Source: Echinometra lucunter | Lineage: Eukaryota; Echinodermata; Echinoidea; Camarodonta; Echinometridae | Direction of reading: 5' to 3' | DNA: 64,000 bases | Assembly (NCBI GenBank): GCA_029962745.1 | Contig: CM057157.1 | Coordinates: forward strand, 9,273,720-9,337,719 | In this document: positions 24,701 to 37,000 of the stretch, in pieces | How positions within the stretch are numbered: the first letter of the stretch is position 1 | Layout of the letters: each line of letters opens with the position of its first letter | Notes under the pieces: generated by a model | What the model saw: the letters and a program-made list of their open reading frames with translations, nothing else | Databases searched by the model: none | Told to the model about the DNA's origin: nothing | Made by a program: the position numbers and the translations under genes

Positions 24701-27700
24701 AAGGAGACGCTCTATTTCCCCTGTCATCTTTTGTTGACACTTGTCCGAATGCCATTTCATCGTCGAGGTGCTTGCATTCCACATTCTGAATGTCAATGCT
24801 TGGATCATTGCAGGGAGATGTATCCTGAATATTTCGTTCAGGACAAGCGTTTTTATTGTTCGCTTTCTTTAAATCCGATGCATCTCTCGGTTGCCTGATG
24901 GCCACACCGCTGGCAAGAGTGTGCAACATCAGTCCACCTAGGATCAGCATGGCTCCAGTGTAACCGTAACGGCGGACCCATTGCTCCGTTAGCAGAGGAA
25001 CGAACAGGATCCCGATGATACTTCCGAAGAGGGTCACCGTACTCATGAGAACAAACCTCCTCGGGAAGAAGTCGTTGAGCAGGAGCAAGGTCGGCATGAA
25101 GTTCATCCCCATTCCAAGTCCTACAAACAAAAGAAGCAACGTTAATTTCTATTGTTACTTTCACTGCCGTTATCATGATATGCCTTTAACGTTCGAATGT
25201 CACTTAAATGGGGAGTACCTAAAAACATTCGAAATAGTGCTTTCTAACCTACTATGGAATAATTATAATCAACGAATGTCAATTTCACTAACTTTGTTTA
25301 TCATCCTTTCTTCCATCATGGGAAGGGAAAATGATATACACATATTGACTGCTTTGAGGGGCATGGTTGGAACTATAGCCCAAGGTGATCTCGAAACTGT
25401 ACTATGTCCCGAGACGAAGTCGAGGGGCATAGTACAGTCTCGAGATCACCGAGGAGCTATAGTTTTAACCGTGACCCGAAAAATAAGCAGTCAATATTTG
25501 TTTTATATACCGCATCAACTCAATTTATGCTAAATTAAGACATTTAAATGAAGTTGTCGTGCTACTGGTCAGAGAAATTAAAGTAATTAAATTTTCCCAA
25601 TGCGCAAATATAGATATGCGCGCAAGATTCTTACGCGGCCTACTCTAGAGATAGCGCGTAACAAACCATGTACATGAATTGTACACGGAGGTTGAACTAT
25701 CATGCCCAGTCAATAGTTTTTTCGCTATATGCCCGGCAGTCAGCTAGCGGTTTCCATGGCTGCCTCTTTGACCAATCAGAGGCCTAGAATCTTAGAATAA
25801 GGTATATAATAAACAAATATTGACTGCTTTGAGGGGCATGGGTAGAACTATAGCCCAAGGTGATCTCGAAACTGTACTATGTCCCGAGACGAATTCGAGG
25901 GGCATAGTACAGTCTCGAGATTACCGAGGCTATAGTTTTAATTATATACCTTATTCTAAGATTCTAGGCCTCTGACTGGCTAAAGAGACAGTCATGGAAA
26001 CTGCTAGCTGACTGCCGGGCATATAGCGAAAAAAAAACCCTATTGACTGGGTATATAGTTCTACCTCCGTGTGCAATACATAAGTACATGGCCTTGTTAC
26101 GCGCTAGCTATAGAGAAGTAGGCCGGGTAAGATGCGCGTAAGTATATCTTGCGCGCGTATCTATATTTGCGCATTGTGAATATTTAATACTTTAATTTCT
26201 CTGACCGGTAGCACGACAACTTCATTTTATTGCCTTAATTTAAAATAAATTAAGTGGGATACGGTATGTAAAACAAATATTGACTGCTTATTTTTCGGGT
26301 CACGGTTAAAACTATAGCTCCTCGGTGATCTCGAGACTGTACTATGCCCCTCGACTTCGTCTCGGGACATAGTACAGTTTCGAGATCACCTTGGGCTATA
26401 GTTCCAACTATGCCCCTCAAAGTAGTCAATATTTGTATGCCGTGACCCGAAAAATAAGCAGTCACTATTTGTGTAACATACCACATCCCACTCAATTTAT
26501 GCTAAATTAAGGCATTAAAATGAAGTTGCCGTGCTACCGGTCAGCAGAGAAATTAAAGTGATTAAATTTTCACAATGCAGAAGCGCGGCCAGCGAATTTT
26601 TTTCCCCTGAATCTTTGGGGCTACAAATTATGATTATTCATGAGTTGCGACTTGGGAATAAGACTGCGCATGCATGCATTTGATGGCTAGCTCCTTCTCA
26701 TGATGTGTAGGCTATAGCAGACCAGACGCCGTGTCGCTTCGCGACAGCGCTGTGTATAGTTAGGCTACATGAGGCTCGAGGAACTTCGGGTTTTTTGTTT
26801 GTTTGTTTGTTTGTTTGTTTTACTTTTAGCTTTTCATGGGTCCAACCATAAAACCTAATAAACTGTACTGTACCTCGGCCTTAGCACAGGCTTACTTAGC
26901 TCAGTCTAGGAGAGCTGTAGAACCTAGTCGAATGAAAAGACAGCATGTGTGCCCATGCACTCTCTCATGCACGCTCATCAGTCTTCGACTGACACTCAGT
27001 CTCAGTCAAGCCACACAGTCACGCTCAATGAAATAAATTAAGTCCACGCGCATGCGTACTCTTATTCCGAAGACGCAAGTCATGAATATTCATGTAATGA
27101 AGCCCCAAAGGTTCAGGGGAAAAAAAATCGCAAGCGGCCAAGATACTTACGCTCATCTTATTCGGTCTACTTCTCTAAAGCTAGCCAGTAACAAACCATG
27201 TATGTCATACTTATGTATTTTACACGGAGGTTGAATTATCATGCCCATTTAGAATCTTAGAATAAGGTATATAATAACAGTTATCATTGAAGGTGACAAC
27301 TTTCAGGTACTAGGAGGAAATTCGCTGGATGGTAGCTGCATAGATAGTTATAGTCAAGATGGCGATATAATGAGAAATTATCCTAGAGGTCTCTAAACAT
27401 TGGGGCACAGTCCTAGCAGTGGGCACCGTTCACTTACCGTTAAAAGCCAAGTAGACTCCGAGGACACTGACATTCCTAGTGTACCCGCTGGCTATAAGGG
27501 TGCCCGAACACATCAAGGCTCCCAGGATGGCTACCCCTCGTGGGCTCACCCTGTCGTACTTGAGGAGATACGCTACAACTGGACCTGTTGTAAAGAATGT
27601 GGCTCCGATGTTTAGTTCAGTTTAGTTTATTCATATTCATATTCCACAAATCATGCAAGTACATGTCACAATATATTACATTCCAATTGGGGAAAAAATA

Positions 27701-30700
27701 CATATTCTAATACATGTATATATACAGATCATAATGTATAGCAATAAAACAAGGTGAAGGGGTTTACTGGGAAGCTGCTTGTAAGATGTAGACCCCCTGA
27801 TGCATAAATTATTTAAATACGATATTAACGTGGTATGATTAAACCAAGCAAATCATCAAAATTCATGAATAAACAATTAAAAAAAACCAATGTAACATTT
27901 AGGTGTATTTACACTATATACAAAAACATATACATATATTCTGACTATCCATGGATAAATAACAAAGTAGATGAGATATTTTGATGAATCAGTAAGAATC
28001 AACTATAAAATTGTTTTAACGAGTGATTTAAATCGGTTAAGAGTAGTTGCCTCCTTTATTGATTTGTCTAAAGAATTCCGTTTGGGGGTCCTGTGAAAAA
28101 TACAGTTTTGCTAGAAAATACTGTTCTACTTTTAGGTAAGTGATAGTCGTTTAAGTGTCTAGTATTGTACGCATGCAAAGAATTATTTTTGATGGCTTTC
28201 TTTTTTCAAGTCATTGGGTATATCATTTCTATCAAGCTGACACATAAATTGATATAAATGTAAGCGAAAAAGGTCATTTAATTTAAGAATACGTTTTTGA
28301 CGAAATAATTCATCAGTATGTGCTTTGAAGGGAGCATTGCATATTGTTCTCATTACTTTTTGTTAAGTCTTGTTTGGCTAGCATTTCCCCATGCCTGAAT
28401 GCCATAATTAAGATAAGGTAGAATGATTGCACAATACAACATGGTTAGTGCCGGTTTTTGAAGATCGTTTTTTTAGTTTGTTGATGACTCCAATATTTCT
28501 TGCCACAGTTTTGCAAACATTGTTGATATGAGAATTCCATGTTAGTTTATATCAATTGTAAGGCCTACAATTTTGTCATTTGCACTTCTTTAATTTCAGT
28601 ATTATCTAATAAGATTTGATGCGGCAGATGTGGCAAAGAGCGGCTAAAAAGCATGTAATTTGTTTTTTGCAAGTTCAATGATAGTTTGTTAGCTTTGCTC
28701 CAGTTTGTTACCTTCTTAAATTCAGCATTCATGGTGTGCACTAGCGATTGCGGATCATGATGAGTGTAAATATTGGAGTCGTCAGCAAAGAGAATGAATG
28801 AAAGAACATCAGATGAATTTTTCATATCATTTACATAAAGTACAAATAGAAGAAGGCCAATGATGCTCCACAGGTAACTGGCTTAGTTGAAGATTCTGAT
28901 TCGTTAACGGTTACAAATTGAACTCTGTCAGTAAGATAGCTCCTAAACCACTGTAATGCATTCCCTCTGATACCGTAATTAGAAAGTTTACACGAAAGTA
29001 CTTCATGATCTATTGTATCAAACGCTTTCGAGAAGTCAAGGAACAACCCGACAGTGTGACAAGAATTATCAACAGAATGAGATATTTTATGTATTAATGT
29101 TAATATTGCATCAGTTGTATTATGCTTTTCCCTAAAGCCAAATTGATTATCACTTATAATACCGTATTTCCTGAGGAAAGCAACTGTTCTTTTGTAAACT
29201 ATCCTTTCTAGAATTTTCGAGAATGTAGATAATAAAGATATTGGGTGGTAATTACTAGCTGTTAAGTGGTCTCCCTTTTAAAAGATTGGTACAACCTTAG
29301 CTCTTTTCATCTTCTTCGGGACTTGACCAAACTCCAATGACATATTATATGAAGCAGAGGGTCAGAAACAGAATGTATAATACATTTCATGACTCTATTG
29401 GCGATGCCATCGTAACCAGGAGTCTTATTTGCCTTCAAATTTGATACAATCTCAAGTAATTACTGCTTATGCGTTGGAGTAAGGAAAATCGAACTATCGT
29501 TTTGTTTATCAAAAAAGTCTTGAAAGGATTTTTCACCAGGAACAATATTTCGAGCTAACTTGGGGCCAACTTGGGAAAAATATGTATTAAATTCTCAGCT
29601 ATAGAACGACTATCTTCAATGATAGTTTCGTCAACACGCAATTTAGTAACAGCACTAGATTTCTTACTTTTGTTTAGTGCTCCGTTTATGATTTTCCAAG
29701 TATTTTTAAAGTCGTTTTTAAAAATTTGTAACTTTTCCACATAAAGTCTCCTTTTTGCTAGACGGAGGGTGGTTGTTAGGGTATTTTTATAAGATGTGTA
29801 TCTTTTTCGTGAGATGTCATTTGGTTTTGATATATCTAAAACATATAAATTATTTTTACGATTAATGGACCTTAAAATTGATTTTGAAACCCATGGAAGT
29901 TTGGGAATACGCCTATAATCATCATTTCGATATTTCTTTAGAGGAATACAGGAGGTTAAACACCCATTGAAAAATATCAAAAAATATCTCAAATGACTCG
30001 TCAACATTCTCCTTAGAGTTATAAACATCGGTCGATAGAACTTAACTTCTCTCGAGGAAATGCAATAATTTCATCAGTAAAGTTACGACTCACTTTAAAA
30101 TTCTTTTCTTTATCAATAATTGGTTGTATTATTCTAATATGAGTAAAGATCAAAAAGTGATCAGAAACGTCAGATACAACAATACCAGCTTTCGGAAGAT
30201 GTTGAGAGTTACAGAATATGTTATCTATAAGCGTCGCAGAGTGATCAGTAATGCGTGTAAATCTGGAAATAAGGGGCAAGAATGAAGAGGACAACATAAT
30301 TTCAAGGAAATCGTTTGTTGCAGAATGACTGATGGTTAAGAGATTGATGTTGAAATCTCCAGTGATGATACAATTACTGTTTATCAATGTTCTGTTTTGG
30401 AATAGTTCATTAGCAACCATCAGAAAATCATCTATACATGAAGATTGAGGAGGTCTGTACATGACACCTGTTAGCAATTTCTTATCTCTTTGTATTCTTA
30501 CTTCCACAAATAATGATTCCAGAATAACATTCATGTAATTCAATATTCTTCTCTAACAGCTTAATCAAATGAACACGAAATATATAACGCTAGTCCACCT
30601 CCAATTTTGTTTTTCCTGCTGTTTGTAACAATTTTGTAATCCGGGAGGGTTAAATACAATTCACTGGATAATTTTTTTTTTCATGAAATAAACTCTACTT

Positions 30701-31176
30701 CATGATAAAATTCTAATGCATAATTGGATTTTCTCTCCGTTTCATTTTTTTTTCTTTATTTCTTTTTTTCCTCTCTCACTTTTCAACTGTAACAGAAAGA
30801 AGACATCATAATACACTATACACTAGTTTTTGGATCTTGAAATTGAAGTCATATTACTTCAACACCAAAAGTTGGTTACCTTCATGCACAACCATGTGGA
30901 ACACACTGTTACAAGAAATGCTGTGTCGGGATGGTTTAGATAACTAAATAGGACTACAAGCTATCTAAAAACTCACAGCATCCACGTAACTGGAAAACTG
31001 CAGAGCAATCCAAGAACAGACAGATGAGTGTCGAAAAGGACAACCATCCCGGGGATGAGTACGCCGAATGACTTCGAGATCGACGCCTCTAGGAGATGTA
31101 TCACAAACTTACTGAGAACAATCACATACTTCCATTGATCAGTCGAGTCGGATATTCTTTCAGTGTTCTGCTCCAT
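21554..31176 (-). CDS. monocarboxylate-transporter-like MFS protein (SLC16 family), possibly disrupted
   Basis: Exons on the minus strand: 31176-30977, about 27613-27438, 25120-23966 and 21714-21554; total ~564 codons with matching phases. The family moves lactate, pyruvate or related small molecules across the plasma membrane with 12 membrane segments and a central loop. Seen: SKSFGVLIPGMV in segment 1; VSPRGVAILGALMCSGTLIASG; GLGMGMNFMPTLLLLNDFFPRR, the segment-4/5 hallmark; GYTGAMLILGGL; a ~120-residue hydrophilic loop; a second half ending GGNIGGLIS and FDVTQSYTMVF. The tail is basic. The usual DGGWGW motif before segment 1 is replaced by STDQWKY. Problem: exon 2 has CT where the acceptor AG should be, directly beside a LINE 3' end. 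Substrate cannot be told from sequence. Confidence 0.8.
22883..23771 (-). mobile_element. hAT-like non-autonomous element, copy 2 (dimeric)
   Basis: Plus strand begins CACCGGCGTAAATCCAC and ends GGATTTACGCCAATG, so it is inverted relative to copies 1 and 3. Flanking 8-mers CGAAGGGA (22875-22882) and CGTAGGGG (23772-23779) match at six positions. Its length comes from a partial duplication: the GTGGGGTGGATATTTGTACA block and the CACACGCCCTC block each occur twice (near 23258/23676 and 22980/23298). It lies in the intron before the last exon of the transporter, and an open frame from exon 3 runs into it by read-through only. Confidence 0.75.
23966..25120 (-). CDS. MCT-like main exon
   Basis: 1155 bases; acceptor TTTGTTTGTAG at 25121-25122 and donor ATCAG|GTATTT at 23966. 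It encodes the segment-4/5 signature GLGMGMNFMP and DFFPRR, a long polar loop (about 85-210 of the exon) rich in D, N, E and K, and segments 7-11. A continuous frame runs past the donor into repeat sequence, but the family alignment ends at GGLIS, supporting the splice. Confidence 0.9.
25343..27272. repeat. alternating palindromic repeat array
   Basis: Modules in order: hairpin H (25343-25495), arm A (~25500-25815), shorter H (25819-25942), A inverted (~25945-26275), H inverted (26279-26468), A again (26470-26591 and 27134-27272, split by an inserted MITE). Each H core is a near-perfect palindrome, for example 25384-25450, starting GGTGATCTCGAAACTGTACT and ending with its complement. Arms share GCCGGGCATATAGCG-like, ACACGGAGGTTGAA and TCTTAGAATAAGGTATATAA blocks. 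From 25343 to 26468 the whole region reads as one ~1.1-kb palindrome. It lies in the intron between transporter exons 2 and 3. Confidence 0.85.
26592..27133. mobile_element. MITE-like element nested in the palindrome array
   Basis: 542 bp with ~75-bp imperfect inverted termini: GCGAATTTTTTTCCCCTGAA at the left end and the complement of TTGCGATTTTTTTTCCCCTG at the right, followed on both sides by CTTTGGGGCT, ATTCATGA, TTGCG and GGAATAAGA blocks. It is flanked by GCGGCCA at 26585-26591 and 27134-27140 and interrupts an A arm whose halves continue on each side. It holds a (GTTT)n tract at 26797-26821. Non-coding; superfamily unresolved from a 7-bp TSD. Confidence 0.75.
27438..27613 (-). CDS. MCT-like exon 2 with no visible acceptor
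   Basis: Minus strand encodes NIGATFFTTGPVVAYLLKYD, then RVSPRGVAILGALMCSG, typical of segments 2-3, and ends AACG|GTAAGT at 27438 in the phase needed for exon 3. The upstream edge expected from phase (27613) is preceded by CT instead of AG, and LINE 3' sequence starts at once. No AG occurs for ~50 bases upstream. Confidence 0.7.
27616..30665 (-). mobile_element. CR1/jockey-like LINE, 5'-truncated
   Basis: Minus-strand element reading endonuclease then reverse transcriptase, with 3' end GAATAAACTAAACTGAACTA at the boundary with transporter exon 2. No poly(A) tail. The 5' limit is estimated from coding similarity (last visible codons near 30665). No TSD could be identified. It lies in the transporter's first intron in the same orientation. 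Confidence 0.75.
28565..30665 (-). pseudogene. CR1/jockey-like endonuclease/reverse transcriptase remnant
   Basis: From the 5' side: KIGGGLALYIS, GVMYRPPQSS, ITGDFNINLL and SDVSDHFLIF (APE endonuclease); a linker with RRIPKLPWVSKSI; then FLDFSKAFDTIDHEVL, YGIRGNALQWFRSYLTDR and the catalytic ILFADDSNIY near 28790. Stops and frameshifts divide it, and about 10 bases appear missing where the conserved VPQGS motif should be (near 28865). Dead copy. Confidence 0.85.
30977..31176 (-). CDS. MCT-like first coding exon
   Basis: ATG at 31174-31176 in strong context (A at -3, G at +4). It encodes MEQNTERISDSTDQWKYVIV, then segment 1 with SKSFGVLIPGMVVLFDTH and LGLLCSFPVTWM; donor GCT|GTGAGT at 30976, phase 2. 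The residues match MCT segments 1-2, though the family's DGGWGW is lost. Confidence 0.78.
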
Positions 31177-31380
31177 ATTCTCTATTGCTGTTAACTCTAG
31201 CCGTTGAATCAAGGACTATCAACGGGCATCTCATTGATTCTGACCGAATCATTAAACGTATGAATGTTGTTAAATAATGCCACCTTGAAAGATGACCGCC
31301 ATGCCCTTAATGAGAAATGGAACATAATGGGGCACATCTGATATATCTTAAAATTTATATTTCTTTGGAAGGGTAATATG

Positions 31381-31800
31381 TACTTTTATGTACCGCATGT
31401 CTAGATTCTAGGGCTGTGATTGGTCAACTGACAACTCACAACTGACTTAGAGGGCAGTGTAGTGAAAATTTTAACAGGGCATAGTTCTACTTGCGAGTAA
31501 AATGCAGTGACATAACAGATGCGTTTATGACGTAAACAATGGACACTCACATTCAGACACCTGCACTGCTCTTAGATTAATTTCCACTAAAAATACATTT
31601 CGACCAGCATATTTTATCGAAATACCCACTTTGGGTAATCCACACTCAGGATGTGTTATATTAAACAAATAATGACTGGCCATTTTTTCCGGTCGCTGTT
31701 AAAAACTATAGCTCCTCCGTGATCTCGAAACTGTACTATACCCCTCGCTGTATAGATCAACAGTGCCCATTAAAGCAGTCAATATTTGCATACTGTACCA
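31381..31800. repeat. diverged copy of the palindromic array (A-H)
   Basis: It carries GATTCTAGGGCTGTGATTGG and GGGCATAGTTCTAC (arm A) then ACTATAGCTCCTCCGTGATC, TCGAAACTGTACTAT and GCAGTCAATATTTG (module H), more diverged than the 25343-27272 copies. It lies just upstream of the transporter's first coding exon. Confidence 0.65.
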
Positions 31801-33660
31801 TATCAGAGGAGGTTCCATGAAACTAGTTGTCATTAACTGCCACAATTATTCTGTGACAAATTTGCTCTGAGCAATCAAATGCCACGATTTCAGTAATTTA
31901 CACACCTAGCGACACTTGCTATTTATAGAAACAATTTTTTAGGAAACAATAAATCAACTTTGATCTTTGTTGTTATCAATGTGTTTTGTTGTTGTTATAG
32001 TTTTGTTGTTGTAATTATTATGGGCATATAAAATCAATTTCCTGATATTTTAGACCAACATTGTTTGCATCTTAATTCTTTACTTGTTTCATGAAACAGA
32101 TTGTAAATTTTCATCATGTTTTCAAACCATGCACTACTTTTCAAAGCAATGAATACAGATTGATTGCACCCAATGAGCGCACATGCCACTCTTCTTCCGA
32201 AATAAATCAAATCTGAAACATGAAGAATATACCAAATTACTACATTATAATGATTAATGAAATAATTACATCATTTCAGAGTGCCGTTTTATGAAAAATG
32301 CCCTGCTGATGTATTCCTTTTGAACGTTTAACAACCGTCGATCCCAGGGAAGAATCTGCTCACGTTGCATTAATCTGCCTCTGTGAAAACTCTAGAGCTC
32401 TTATCGCAAGGTGTATAATTAGGTTGAACATGAACTATATCACTGTGCCTTCGATTCATCAGTAGTGAAAGGAATGCTGCTAAAACTAGAAGAAACGACA
32501 TCGCCCTCTGTCGCATGAACGTAATACAGCACCGAAAAGGAGACAAACCAAGGGAGATTCTTTTTTTAGAAGGCATAATCGCGGGTTTGTAAACAGATTT
32601 ATTTCCTTGTTGTCTTCAGCGTAGTTGCGATCCCATGATTTCACAATCAATTCTGTTCGCTATTGTCTCAATATTTTTCCCTAGAAAACCTTAATTCTTG
32701 GCATTTAACGACTGTTTCACAGAAATATATCTCGTATGACGATTTTTGGTTGTTAAAGGGGTTAAGAAGTTTGCTGGTATACTAATAAAAAGGCGTGGGA
32801 GGAATAACAAAGAGAAGAAGATGGTACCCCCCCCCCCCCCAACACACACACACACACTCCTCTTCTCAATTAAGTTGGTATTTCTACTAATTCCTATATT
32901 TTTTTTTTATTCATCTTTAGATACGTACTTCCCTCCCTCATTGATAGAGATCCTTGACAAATTCTCGTCACTCGCATTCTAAGAGAGTTCCAGAGAATGC
33001 ATAATGCAAATATATAAGACCATCTTGTTACAACTTCACGTTTCATTTTATTGCTGTTATTCGTACGTTAATGAGCAATCAGACAGAGTTTAAGACTGCA
33101 GCACCTCCCTGTTTGCAAACATTTTAATATGATAAAAATATTTTTCAGAAGAAAATTTTCAGTCAGTGTCCATTTTGTCATTTTGCAACTTCATTATATT
33201 CAAACACTATACAATGATTGATAACTTCATAATCTACTTACTGAAAAATGCCAGATTTTTTTATCTCCGAAACTTATACTAGCCACTTTATTTATGATCA
33301 TTTGGGTCGGTTTAAGCATGGCGTTACGCGGTTTAAGCCAGGTTTGGGTTTTAGAGAGTTTACGGGCCGCTTGGTATTTTGTCCAAATGGCCCTTCGATT
33401 TGAGGGCTAGTTTATAGACCAGAGCGGCTGGTCATATCGATATCATGGGTCTATCATGTCTTAACCAAAATTCAGTCCATTTTTTAAACACTTGCACGCG
33501 GTGGTATTCAGATGCCCATAGCATGTTCATTTATTTGATATACGATTAAAAGAATCAGTTCATGTCCAACCCTCGTTTAAAGAGCTATAACAATCACTTG
33601 AAAATTTTCATTTGTGTTTGTCTTTTTTATTTATTTATTTGAAGAACGTCATTCACATAT
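31801..33660. other. non-genic stretch
   Basis: A+T-rich, with a C run followed by (CA)n at 32826-32857. No exon supported. A minus-strand frame at 32370-32576 has a signal-anchor look but lacks a usable donor. Confidence 0.45.
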
Positions 33661-34009
33661 ACTACATGAATATTTTTTTTTTTTTCTGTTTTTATTGGTT
33701 TTCATAAAATAACATTAACAAACAATATAGGCTGACAATAAGTTCAAGGCTATTTAAACACATTAACAAGCTAAATGATCTAAAGTTAACTTAATAATCA
33801 GCCACAAACATCCATCCTCACAACATACCACTCACACATACACAGACCCACATACACACACACACACGCACGTCTTCCCAATGTTAAAAGCTTGTATAAA
33901 GTTTAACTTTCTTCATACTTTCCTATGTTATAAAAGAGGACCCTCATTACTGCATAACAAGTACAAATTACATCAAATAAGTAAAATAATTGAAACAGGA
34001 TAAATTTCC

Positions 34010-37000
34010 TTAAAACTGTATGGTCCATTTCTTAAAATGAGCACTCAGCTTATTCTTTTTTTGAGCTATCTTATATTCTACATTTTGTTTTGATTTAACC
34101 ATTGAGATAAAAGCTTCAAACCTCAGTTCTTTCTCCTGAAATTTGCAAGAGTAAATGTAAAATTTCAAATACAAAAATAGAACATTAATACAAGAGTCAT
34201 GTTTACTTCCCGTATGTACACCAAACAAATAATTGAATTTTGAGAATACTAATTCACGGGAAATGTCAGAATTAGTATATATTTTATCCATCAAATTTTC
34301 CCAGAGAGGGACTACTTTATTACAGTTGCAAAATAAATGATCCAATGTTTCAGGTTCTTCTGAGCAAAAATAACAATCGGGGGAATCTCGTTTCCTTATC
34401 CTAAACAAAAAGGCATTAACTCCAATAGCATTGTGAAAAATCTTAAAATAAAAACTTCTCAGTTGAGTTTCTATTGTACATCTAAAATTATCCTGTGTAT
34501 TATGGACCAGTCTATCTCTTTAGGCTGGCGCCCAAAAAGCTCTTCCCACTTACTCTCCCTCTTAGTATTGGAAGTACAATACTTTTTTTGTAACATATGA
34601 TATGCATGTTTAGGTTTTTTCTTTTGAATCAATAAATTATTAACAATCTTCCTAAAAATATCTTCATCTGTGTGCACAGCATCATCAAACCAGCTAAGAT
34701 AGATTCCATTCATGAGAGAATCATATTTTCTACGGTCCCTAATAGGAATGTCAAATTCGATAACCAAATCTTCAAATAATTTTGCATTACCAACACCATC
34801 ATATAATTGTGAGATGGAATAAATACCTTTCGCATACCATATTGGATAATAAAAATAAGACCTGTGCTTTAACCTCACATTCCTATTCCACCAAATAAAT
34901 TCTTGTAAATGATATTGGCTGTAACCAAATTCATTAAGCATATTTTGCCTATACAGATACCAAGCTTTGATAGATTCTATCAGTTGACAATTTTTTAACT
35001 TAGACAAAACGATGTCTGGGGCATCTGCCCTAAAAAGGGCTAAATTGTCTTCACAAAAATCAGATAAAATATTCAGTTCTATTACTTTCCAAGCACTCTT
35101 ATAATTGTCATCCAAAAGTCTAGTAACCCAATACATTTTCTGAGCTTGTGCAAATACCAGAGGATTTATCATTCTCAACCCCCCTTCCTCATAGTCATTG
35201 CACAAAAAATGCCTCTTGACTCTGTCGTTTCCATTGCTCCAAATGAACTTAAACAACATGCTATTAAGTCTTTTAAAAAAAAAAGTGTTAGGCAGATTGA
35301 TACACAGAACACTAAACAGATACAACAACTGGGGAAGTAACAAAGACTTAACAACTGCAATCTTGCCCAAAAGAGATAAATTTCTGTGCTTCCAACAGTT
35401 CAAAATTTGCTCAATAATGCCCAATCTGGGGACATAATTCAATTCATAAAGCGCTTTTGTATTTAGAGAAAATACTACTCCTAAAGCTTTAAATGTGTTC
35501 TTTCCCCAGGTCAATCCCTGAGCAGTTATTGGGATGAAATCACTACCTTTCAATTTACCAATATGCACAGCTTCCGATTTATTTACATTGATTCGACAGC
35601 CAGAAAACTTTGCAAAAAGGGCTAAAGTGTCAAACAAATGTTGAAAGGAGTCTGATTCTCCATTCAAATAGCATATTGTATCGTCTGCAAAGAGACTTAT
35701 TTTCTTTTCTAAAGGTCCAACAGGAATTCCTTTAATAAGAGGGTTGGATCTAATAGAAATTGCCAAAATCTCAATTGCTAACAAAAATAAAAGAGGAGAA
35801 ATTGGACAGCCCTGAAATATGCCTCTGTCTATAAAAACAGGGTCTGAAATAAATCCATTATTTAATATCCGGCTATTTCTACTGTTATAAAAGGTCTTTA
35901 TCCATTTTATGAAATTATTCCCAAAATTAAAATATTCCAAAACTTTAAATAAGTACTTATGTTCTATCCTGTCAAAAGCCTTTTCAAAATCTAATAACAC
36001 AATTGAGCCGGGATCATTGTTTACATCTGTATATTCAATCAAATCAATAATGGTACGGATGTTTGAGCCTATAAATCGCCCCTTCATAAACCCTTGCTGG
36101 TCTACGTGTATCAAAGTGTCCAAACATGGTTTCAAACGACTACTCATGACTTTAGCAAGCAGTTTATAGTCTACGTTCAACAATGAAATGGGGCGATAAT
36201 TCTTCACCAGCATAGGATCTTTATCCTTTTTCGGAAGAAGTGTTATTAACCCGCATCTCTGCGAATTTGACAACAACCCTATTTGAAACGAATAATTATA
36301 AGAATCTAGCAATAAATCTATTATGTCATTGAAAAAAGTTAAATAAAACTCACAGGGAAGACCATCCAATCCCGGACTTTTATCCTTACCCATTGTCTTA
36401 GTGCATTCAATATTTCGTTTTTGGCTATAGGTTTGTTCAAATTTAAAACTGACTCTTCCCCTAACAAAGGAATATCTAAGGGTGCAACAAAATCATTAAC
36501 AGATTCCATATCATTCTGAGAAACTTCTGAAGAATACAAATTCTTATAAAAAGTATAAATTTCATGTAAAACTTTTTTAGGATTGACCACAATTGAACCA
36601 CTATTAGTTTTCAATTGACGAATATTCTTTTTTTCATAGCTACGCTTTTCCAAATTACAGAAATACTTGGAGCTCCTCTCCCCGTACTCTGCCCATTTAA
36701 TCCTTGATCTAACTATAGAACCAGCTGTTTCCATATCCAGAAGCTTGTTTAACTCGGTTTCCCCTGCCTCTAAGACTCCATACAGCTTCTGCAATTCATC
36801 CTTATCAGTACAGACACCAATTTTTTCTTTAGGGAAGAAATACTTTTCAGTAATTTGGATTTGTTCTTAATCTTTTCTTTTTGTTTTCTGCTGCAGTATT
36901 CAATACAGAGCCCCACAATGGTACATTTGAAAGCATCCCAGATAGTGAGTGGATTACAATCTGAATCAGCATGCAATTCTTTGAATTCCTTAATTTTATC

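Noticed and set aside
32370..32576. Minus-strand 68-codon frame with basic head and membrane-like segment, possible first exon of a Golgi enzyme
   Set aside because: No usable GT donor in phase before the stop and no recognisable following exon.
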